From: Aliikangiella maris
GTDB taxonomy: Bacteria > Pseudomonadota > Gammaproteobacteria > Enterobacterales > Kangiellaceae
DNA length: 64,000 nucleotides
Reading direction: 5' to 3'
Assembly (NCBI RefSeq): GCF_040719265.1
Contig: NZ_JBFDAH010000012.1
Span: 1 to 64,000 of the forward strand
A program made the position numbers and the translations under genes. The notes beneath the pieces are model-generated. The model searched no databases. It was not told the DNA's origin and saw only the letters and a list, made by a program, of their open reading frames with translations. Of this stretch, positions 55,535 to 61,919 are shown piece by piece (the stretch's first letter is position 1; each line of letters begins with the position of its first letter).

Positions 55535-55654
55535 AAAACCAAAACCAAAACCAAAACCAAAACCAAAACCAAAACCAAAACCAAAACCAAAACTAAAACC
55601 AAAACCAAAACTAAAACTAAAACTAAAACTAAAACTAAAACTAAAACTAAAACT
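55535..55654. repeat. hexanucleotide microsatellite (AAAACC/AAAACT)n
   Basis: Twenty 6-base units between coq7 and the small membrane protein gene: nine AAAACC, one AAAACT, two AAAACC, eight AAAACT. It ends just before the AAGG ribosome site of the gene at 55671. The tract is open in one frame as alternating Lys-Pro then Lys-Leu. Confidence 0.93.
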
Positions 55655-55670
55655 AAAAAGGTATTCAGTT

Positions 55671-55964
55671 ATGGATAATGAATCAAAAGTCTGTATCAAA
55701 AATTATGACGATAAACAGGCAGAAGAGATATTAAAAATATTTAACGACTCCAAGCCTAAACCATTTGCTGGCTTATTACTCAGCTTTGCATTGATGGCTG
55801 TGCTGTTAATTGCGGTACTCATATTTAACCTGGGAGATATGAGCGACTCGATTTACTTAATCGCTTGGATCTACATTATGGTGTCTGTTGTGGTTGAATA
55901 TGAGAGTGCTAAGATTAACAAAAGGATGGAGCTATTGGCAAAGTTAATTAAGCTTAAGTTTTAA
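55671..55964 (+). CDS. small membrane protein with two helices
   Basis: About 97 residues with two hydrophobic segments (about 33-54 and 62-78) and charged termini. ATG 55671 is preceded by AAGG nine bases upstream, which is why I use it; an alternative GTG at 55503 would add an implausible repeat of Lys-Pro and Lys-Leu. I recognise no family. It directly follows coq7 across the microsatellite tract. Confidence 0.6.
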   Translation: MDNESKVCIKNYDDKQAEEILKIFNDSKPKPFAGLLLSFALMAVLLIAVLIFNLGDMSDSIYLIAWIYIMVSVVVEYESAKINKRMELLAKLIKLKF

Positions 55965-56123
55965 TAACTCTCTACCCTTAAGTTAGATAATTGATTAATC
56001 TTAGAAAGTATAAGCGTAGAGCGGTTAAATATTTTTAAGCACTGCCAAGCTTATACACACTTGGCAGAAAAAACTTAGCCTTAGCTACTGGTAATTTAGT
56101 TGAGTAATCAGATTAAGGTGAAT

Positions 56124-56178
56124 AATCAAATCAAATCAAATCAAATTAAATTAAGTTAAATTAAGTTAAATTAAGTTA
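56124..56178. repeat. pentanucleotide microsatellite (AATCA/AATTA/AGTTA)
   Basis: Eleven 5-base units: four AATCA, two AATTA and then AGTTA and AATTA alternating. It ends 11 bases before the stop of the nhaD-like gene on the minus strand. Confidence 0.88.
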
Positions 56179-56188
56179 AATATTAGAA

Positions 56189-57412
56189 TTAAAGAGAATA
56201 AATAGTCACCAAATAGCCAGCTGCATAAGCCACAAATAAATGTGGCAAATAACGGGCATATTGAAAAAAGCTTAATTCTTTTACTCGACTCATTGCGACT
56301 ATGCCTGCTGCCGAACCAATCACCAACATCGAGCCGCCAACACCTACGCCATAGGCTAGTCCCAGCCATTGATTACTAGTGAGTTCTGGCTGTGCTTTTA
56401 ACAGGGCTGCGGTTAACGGTACATTATCGAGTAATGACGACAGTACGCCCATTATAAAGCTGCTGATTTCAGGACTTAATAATAAATAAAACTCGGTTAC
56501 CCAAATTAATACACCAACTTCTTTAAGTGCGCCAACAATTAATAAAATACCAAGAAAGAACATTAAGGTATCAAATTGTATTTCTCGTACATACTCAAGC
56601 AAATGTACTTCGTATCGGTATTTATTGACATAAGCCCCCGTCATAAACATTACAGACAAGCCACTAAGAAAAGTGAGCACTGGCGGAATTGCAAACATAA
56701 CGCTCAGTATCATTGTGCTGACAATCGTCGTAAAAAATAAAACAGATATAAATATATCTATCCGATACACTTCGCCTGACTCATGCTCAGCTTCAATTGT
56801 ACGGCTTTGATACATTAACATGAGCAGCATTAAAGTAAATACACCAGCAAATGCCGGTATAATTAGACCAAGTAATTGCTCAATACTTAAATAACCTGAA
56901 CTAAATATCATTAAGGTAGTAACATCACCTGTAATTAAAACAACACCACCAGAGTTAATCGCAAATACGGCCAGCACACAAAGTCTTACCCGCTCTGCTG
57001 TTGTCAGTTTAAAACTTTGAATAATGCCGATAAGCACCAAGGTTGCTGTTATATTGTCACACAACATCGAAAGCAGCACACCGAGGAGAGCAATTAATAT
57101 CGTTAGCCCCTTTAAGCTCAGCTTACCAGGCATTACTTTTGAAACAATCGTACTGATTAAACCTCGCCCATTTAAATAAGCAACAAATGTCATTGTGGCA
57201 ACCAAAAATAACCAAAGACTGGCAATATCAAGCAGGTTTTCATTTAACGCAGTATTGATTTGTTCTGCTTCTCCATGGTGTGCAATAAATAAAAACAACC
57301 AACTAAAGCAACCGAAAAATAAAGTGGTTTTGGCTTTGTTAATATGAATAACTTCTTCAAAGGCGATTGAAAGTAATGCCAGGCAGGCGACTAAAATAAT
57401 TGCGGTGGTCAT
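56189..57412 (-). CDS. nhaD: sodium/proton antiporter, NhaD family
   Basis: Inner-membrane antiporter exporting Na+ or Li+ for H+, expected in marine bacteria. The 407-residue protein has about 11-12 hydrophobic helices and the conserved core FAINSGGV...GDVTTLMIF and SSLLDNVPLTAALL, matching the NhaD (ArsB/NhaD superfamily) pattern. The start ATG at 57412 begins a transmembrane helix. A TonB-like or regulatory neighbour is absent. Ends next to the pentamer tract. Confidence 0.92.
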   Translation of the reverse strand: MTTAIILVACLALLSIAFEEVIHINKAKTTLFFGCFSWLFLFIAHHGEAEQINTALNENLLDIASLWLFLVATMTFVAYLNGRGLISTIVSKVMPGKLSLKGLTILIALLGVLLSMLCDNITATLVLIGIIQSFKLTTAERVRLCVLAVFAINSGGVVLITGDVTTLMIFSSGYLSIEQLLGLIIPAFAGVFTLMLLMLMYQSRTIEAEHESGEVYRIDIFISVLFFTTIVSTMILSVMFAIPPVLTFLSGLSVMFMTGAYVNKYRYEVHLLEYVREIQFDTLMFFLGILLIVGALKEVGVLIWVTEFYLLLSPEISSFIMGVLSSLLDNVPLTAALLKAQPELTSNQWLGLAYGVGVGGSMLVIGSAAGIVAMSRVKELSFFQYARYLPHLFVAYAAGYLVTIYSL

Positions 57413-57804
57413 GGATTTGCTACTTCAGTGATAGTGATATAGAGATAAATGGTTTTAAATAAACAACATAAGGCTGGTTGAGGCCAAAAAATAGACTAAC
57501 GCATGCTCAATTAAGGCGGTTGAAACTACGCACATTATATCGTTTGCTTGACCTGGAGCGCTAACTTTTTTTAGGCCGAGTTCAGTTATTTGAATATGAC
57601 TTATTACACTAGAAAGATTCATGGTCGAGTTTGATAGTCTAATCAGGTGTGTGAAATTTGTTCAGTCAAACATCATGATTAATGAGTAATGAAAAAGCGA
57701 GTTTTTGTCAACTATTCAAAAAACGTTTCCATTACTCACATGAATGAGGCGAATTGATCAATTGGAAATAATATATTGCGACAAAGATTTTTGAGTCGCT
57801 TTAA
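57413..57804. other. spacer between nhaD and a small membrane protein gene
   Basis: AT-rich 392-base region between two minus-strand genes. It should contain the nhaD promoter. No coding frame or strong hairpin was supported. Confidence 0.4.
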
Positions 57805-58179
57805 CTAAGCAAGCCAACTACAAATCGCAACACCAAAAAGTCCAATCCAGCCAGGGTGGCGCGCCTTAGTGGCAAATAATACCAGGGAGCCCGCTGCCAA
57901 CATAGAAATAATAATTACTCGAATCAATACTGGCGTAGTAATCTCACCATTGATTGATAAATAAAAAAGTATTGCCCCAAATGCCCATCCCAAAATACTG
58001 GCAATGTGCCAACTGGCCCAAATAATTCTTAAGTTTCTCTCACGTAATGGTGGTTTGGTAATGGTCGGAACAATTGAGTTTTTTCTAAAGTGTTTAAAAA
58101 TGAGTAGTTCTCCTAACATTGAATGAACTAAACCAACAATAATGGATAAAGTTGCTGAGGTGAGTAAAAAATAATTCAT
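57805..58179 (-). CDS. small four-helix membrane protein
   Basis: About 124 residues with four hydrophobic segments (about 5-20, 50-68, 74-97, 104-123) and a conserved-looking KPPLRERNLRIIWASWH loop. ATG 58179 is preceded by AAGGAAA at 7 bases; an earlier frame codon at 58233 would add a hydrophilic tail. I recognise no named family. It is divergent from the secreted protein gene at 58287. Confidence 0.65.
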   Translation of the reverse strand: MNYFLLTSATLSIIVGLVHSMLGELLIFKHFRKNSIVPTITKPPLRERNLRIIWASWHIASILGWAFGAILFYLSINGEITTPVLIRVIIISMLAAGSLVLFATKARHPGWIGLFGVAICSWLA

Positions 58180-58286
58180 AATAATTTCCTTTTTGCTTTT
58201 TATATGTATTTTTTGCGCATTTGTTTGATACAATTTACCTGTTTGTTAATCGTCGCTAAATAGAAACTAACGATAAGGAAATAAAA

Positions 58287-58610
58287 TTGAAAAAAACAAT
58301 ATGTACTGTTATTGCCACATTATCAGCTGCATTGGTGCAAGCAGGGCGTAGCCCACAATTGACAATTAAAAATGTTAGAACCTATGAGACAAGCTTCATT
58401 GTTCAAGTCGCAGAAAATGTTAACGCTTCGTGTTCATTCCCTGATCATCTTCAATTATCCAAGAGTAATCCAAACTATCAAGCAAGTGTTAGTCTTTTTA
58501 TGACCGCCTGGACGAGTGGTAAAAAAATTCAGGCTTATTACAATGGTTGTGATGCTTCTGCTTCTGCTTCGGGCGGCAATGTTAACGTTACTGGTTGGTA
58601 TGTGTATTAG
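58287..58610 (+). CDS. small exported protein of unknown function
   Basis: A 107-residue protein beginning TTG at 58287 with AAGGAAA 6-7 bases upstream. Residues 1-19 are a clear signal peptide (cleavage near VQA-G). The mature part is about 87 residues, beta-rich, with two cysteines C49 and C88 that may form a disulfide in the periplasm, and a C-terminal Ala/Ser/Gly-rich turn before VTGWYVY. No family recognised. It lies upstream of the toxin-like gene but is separated by 256 bases, so a link is unproven. Confidence 0.65.
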   Translation: MKKTICTVIATLSAALVQAGRSPQLTIKNVRTYETSFIVQVAENVNASCSFPDHLQLSKSNPNYQASVSLFMTAWTSGKKIQAYYNGCDASASASGGNVNVTGWYVY

Positions 58611-58866
58611 TTGCTTGTGATTGCTTGTAGATTTTAAAGCGAAGTGATCCTCTTTTTAATTTAAGGTGACTACTAGGTCTTTTTACTTTAAATTTTATTG
58701 GCTTGTATTATTGCTTTTTATGATAACTTTCTATTATTGATATTATCAAAAACTTGCTGAATTTTTTAATTTTTTGTGAACTTGTTCATTGAATTGAACA
58801 CATAATCCTCAAATAATCCTCAAATGATCCAGTATCATTTTTGCAATGGAACAAGGAGCTCGAGGA

Positions 58867-59757
58867 ATGAATAGCATTTTTGAAATTCAGCAAAAACACT
58901 TTATCAAACTTCAACTGAAAGAACGCACTCAACAGCAACAACTGGAAAACTCCCTAAAAAATCATCAGCATACTCTGGTCGTAATGACTGCGGCAGAATA
59001 CTTTAACTTTTATGCAGTTAATTACCAGCGCCAGTTAAGGCTAACAGAGCAACAAGCGATTGAAGCGATTAATCAGCTTATCCAAAACTCAGCCGATATT
59101 ACCCAGGCTACCAAACAATCCTGGCAAACTCACAAAGATACCATTCAGTTAATGGGCACCTTGACCCCCTCCTTAGTGCTCGATATGAAGGTGCTGACTT
59201 TGCTGGCTCGAGAGATGCACCGCAGCGGGAGTTTGTNGACCGGAACGCGTTATCTGGCTAACCATCCAAAGGTGGTCAGCATGGGGATTGGTCTGTCTGG
59301 TGTCAAAAACGCATTGAAAGGTGGCGGCATTTTTTCCGTCGTATTTTCAATCGCGTTTCATTCATTAGATCAGTTGCTCAATGATGCCGCCACCTGGCAT
59401 AATTTTGTGGCGGGGATTTCGACCGATATCTTGGCAGCATTAGCGGGAGTTGCTGTCACTTATGCGGCAACCGCTGGTATAACTGCTCTTACTGGAACCG
59501 CTATGTTAGCCATAGGTCCTATGATTATTGTGGTGGCTGCGGGGACTATAACGGCTTTAGCATTGTTTAGATTATTCAATCAATGGGAGCTGGCCAAACG
59601 AGTCGCTGCTTTGCTGAAACAAGCTGAAGTACGTTTTAATGAGCGTCAGTCTGAGTTTAAATCTCAAACGCGGCGTTTACTCAATTATGCAGAGGAAGAT
59701 CCACGAGGGTTTATGGCGCGTTTATTTGGTTTACCCTATATTAAGTTAGATCTATGA
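58867..59757 (+). CDS. glycine-rich hydrophobic protein, candidate pore-forming toxin (T6SS-effector-like)
   Basis: A 296-residue protein from ATG 58867, with AGGAG and an 8-base spacer (ATG 58846 is the alternative). Residues 1-115 are mainly Gln/Lys-rich helical sequence. Residues about 136-168 and 179-234 form glycine/alanine-rich hydrophobic segments (VSMGIGLSGVKNALKGGG; LAALAGVAVTYAATAGITAL) like those in predicted pore-forming effectors. The C-terminal 60 residues are charged. Base 59237 is N, leaving codon 124 as TNG (could be Ser, Leu, Trp or stop). The stop TGA overlaps the next gene as ATGA. The toxin role is inferred from sequence style and the three repeated partner genes. Confidence 0.6.
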   Translation: MNSIFEIQQKHFIKLQLKERTQQQQLENSLKNHQHTLVVMTAAEYFNFYAVNYQRQLRLTEQQAIEAINQLIQNSADITQATKQSWQTHKDTIQLMGTLTPSLVLDMKVLTLLAREMHRSGSLXTGTRYLANHPKVVSMGIGLSGVKNALKGGGIFSVVFSIAFHSLDQLLNDAATWHNFVAGISTDILAALAGVAVTYAATAGITALTGTAMLAIGPMIIVVAAGTITALALFRLFNQWELAKRVAALLKQAEVRFNERQSEFKSQTRRLLNYAEEDPRGFMARLFGLPYIKLDL

Positions 59758-60344
59758 CAACTCAAAAAACACAATATGTTGAAGTTCGGACAGATATAAA
59801 AGCGAAATTGCTGGCTATCGGTGGAATTCTTTTAACTATATTATTTATAGCGATTAGTGGATATTTTACAATCGGTGGATTGGTAAATAGCTTTGAGCGA
59901 TTAAGTCGAGGAAGTTATTACTTGGAAGTGTCTGTCTGGGATCTTCCTGTATTATTTTTGATGCCTTGTTTAATTTCTCTTGTTTACCTGACGCTCTTGT
60001 TTTTATTTAATCGAATGACTCAAAAAGCCAGAGAGCAGTTTTGGAAAGTTTGGATATTTTTTACCGGCTGCTTTTTAGTTACCCGCCTGTTTTATGGTTT
60101 TTGGCTGAGCCATTATGTTGAAAGTAAAGGCTATCACTTTTGTTGGTACTATTCTAACGTCAGCATGATGACCCCCAATGTTTATATGAACCAGCCCGAC
60201 CTTTGTTATCCGGTCAATCCTAAAAGTGATATTTTACCCTGGTTTGATGAACAAGAAGCCAAAGGCATTGTGTTGACACCAGACATGGTGAAAGCGCAAG
60301 CGGATAAGATCAGTGAAGCCTATGAAGCGCAGTTTCGTTATTAG
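59754..60344 (+). CDS. three-helix membrane protein, candidate immunity protein copy 1
   Basis: A 196-residue protein with hydrophobic helices at about 17-42, 63-87 and 98-120. A basic loop between helices 2 and 3 and basic N-terminus suggest a cytoplasmic N-terminus, so the C-terminal 75 residues should be periplasmic. That part contains two cysteines (HFCWYYSN and PDLCYPV). The ATG overlaps the stop of the toxin-like gene as ATGA, so the pair is probably translationally coupled. It is the most diverged of three tandem copies in the helices but its last 83 residues equal those of copy 2 except the final Tyr. Confidence 0.65.
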   Translation: MTTQKTQYVEVRTDIKAKLLAIGGILLTILFIAISGYFTIGGLVNSFERLSRGSYYLEVSVWDLPVLFLMPCLISLVYLTLLFLFNRMTQKAREQFWKVWIFFTGCFLVTRLFYGFWLSHYVESKGYHFCWYYSNVSMMTPNVYMNQPDLCYPVNPKSDILPWFDEQEAKGIVLTPDMVKAQADKISEAYEAQFRY

Positions 60345-60365
60345 TCTAGTTGGTCCTATTATTTA

Positions 60366-60953
60366 ATGACGACTCAAAAAACACAATATGTGGAAGTGCC
60401 TACCGACTTAAAAACCAAGTTGTTGGCTATTAGCGTGATTTTTATCGTATTATTTCTTGTAATACTAGGAGGGCACTCTAGTTTTTATGATTTGGTTGAT
60501 GGCTTTGAACGGCTAAATCGAGTGAGTTACTATGTGGAAGTTTCTGTTTGGGATCTTCCTATTTTATTTACTATTCCCTGTGTTTTGAGCATAGGTTACG
60601 GTTGTATATTACTATTATTTAATCGAGTTACCGAAAAAGCCCGCAGATTAACACTAAAAATTGGTGTCTTTTTTGGTATTTGCTTTTTAGCTATCCGCCC
60701 GTTTTATGGTTTTTGGCTGAGCCATTATGTTGAAAGTAAAGGCTATCATTTTTGTTGGTACTATTCTAATGTGAGTATGATGACCCCCAATGTCTATATG
60801 AACCAGCCTGACCTTTGTTATCCGGTCAATCCTAAAAGTGATATTTTACCCTGGTTTGATGAACAAGAGGCCAAAGGCATTGTGTTGACACCAGACATGG
60901 TGAAAGCGCAAGCGGATAAAATCAGCGAAGCGTATGAAGCACAATTTCGTTAA
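60366..60953 (+). CDS. three-helix membrane protein, candidate immunity protein copy 2
   Basis: A 195-residue tandem paralogue of the preceding gene with the same N-terminal MTTQKTQYVEV start and the same cysteine-containing C-terminal domain. Helices 1 and 2 differ from copy 1. The stretch NRVTEK.RRLTLKIGVFFG is shared with copy 3, not copy 1, suggesting that copies 2 and 3 duplicated last or exchanged sequence. The 21-base spacer has no strong ribosome site. Confidence 0.65.
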   Translation: MTTQKTQYVEVPTDLKTKLLAISVIFIVLFLVILGGHSSFYDLVDGFERLNRVSYYVEVSVWDLPILFTIPCVLSIGYGCILLLFNRVTEKARRLTLKIGVFFGICFLAIRPFYGFWLSHYVESKGYHFCWYYSNVSMMTPNVYMNQPDLCYPVNPKSDILPWFDEQEAKGIVLTPDMVKAQADKISEAYEAQFR

Positions 60954-60977
60954 TGGTTTAGTTTGTCCCATAACTTA

Positions 60978-61565
60978 ATGACGACTCAAAAAACACAATA
61001 TGTCGAAGTGCCTAATGACTTAAAAACTAAGCTGTTAGCTATTAGCGCAATTTTTATTGCGCTATCAGTGTCAGCACTATTGGTGTACTTTTGTTTTTAT
61101 GGTCTGATCGATAGTTTTGAGCGCTTGAATCGAGGGAGTTACTACGTCGAAATTTCTGCGTGGGATCTTCCTGGTTTAGTTGGTCTTCCTTTTCTTTTAA
61201 GTATAGGTTACGGTTGTACATTACTATTGTTTAATCGAGTTACTGAAAAAGTCCGCAGATTAACACTAAAAATTGGTGTCTTTTTTGGTGTTTGCTTTTT
61301 AGTGACTCGCCCGTTTTATGGTTTTTGGCTGAGCCATTATGTTGAAAGTAAGGGCTATCATTTTTGCTGGTACTATTCTAACGTCAGCATGATGACCCCC
61401 AATGTTTATATGAACCAGCCCGACCTTTGTTATCCTGTCAACCCTAAAAATGATATTTTACCCTGGTTTGATGAACAAGAAGCCAAAGGCATTGTGTTGA
61501 CACCAGACAGGGTCAAAGCGCAAGCCGAAAAAATCAGCGAAGCCTATGAAGCACAATTTCGTTAA
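60978..61565 (+). CDS. three-helix membrane protein, candidate immunity protein copy 3
   Basis: A 195-residue third copy. I use ATG 60978 to match the others; a TTG at 60963 would add five residues. The C-terminal domain differs from copies 1 and 2 at only three clear positions (Ser to Asn, Met to Arg, Asp to Glu). The variable part is again the helix 1-2 region, as expected if that region decides which toxin is recognised. A 41-codon frame begins in a TAATG overlap at 61565, probably by chance. Confidence 0.65.
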   Translation: MTTQKTQYVEVPNDLKTKLLAISAIFIALSVSALLVYFCFYGLIDSFERLNRGSYYVEISAWDLPGLVGLPFLLSIGYGCTLLLFNRVTEKVRRLTLKIGVFFGVCFLVTRPFYGFWLSHYVESKGYHFCWYYSNVSMMTPNVYMNQPDLCYPVNPKNDILPWFDEQEAKGIVLTPDRVKAQAEKISEAYEAQFR

Positions 61566-61919
61566 TGGTTTTCGAATGGTTTGGCTTATTTGATATATGG
61601 CTTTTTGAAGCCTGGTATAAACCGACGAATAGTCGCCTGAATAACCATCCAATAGCAACATGTAATACTCTCCCAAAATCGGCCACCTGACAAAAGTGGC
61701 TGTTATGTCTTAAGAAGTGAGCTTGACCGAAATTGGTATTAATCCATCACATCCTCATGATGATGAATATCGATTGACGCTAGTGAAAATTGACAGCTTA
61801 TATTAGTTATCCTATGGTTAGTGAAAGGTATGCGTAAAGTTCTTAAATCTTTAATTAATTCAAGAGCTTTATGTATTTTTCCACTATCAAATTGCGGATT
61901 GAAGCCCACGAGAGTATTA
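61566..61919. other. spacer before the sigma-54 activator gene
   Basis: About 350 bases. A GCCAC/GTGGC hairpin at about 61684-61699 may end the toxin-immunity transcript, though the T-run is poor. The regulator frame is open from 61794 and has earlier start candidates GTG 61821 and ATG 61830. Confidence 0.4.

Noticed and set aside
55493..55699. Antisense frame of alternating Gly-Phe and Ser-Phe residues over the hexamer tract
   Set aside because: It is produced by the repeat itself; a gene with this composition is implausible and it has no ribosome site.
61565..61690. Forty-one-codon frame in a TAATG overlap after immunity copy 3
   Set aside because: The equivalent position after copy 2 stops after two codons, so the overlap is probably a by-product of the sequence; no family or ribosome site supports it.
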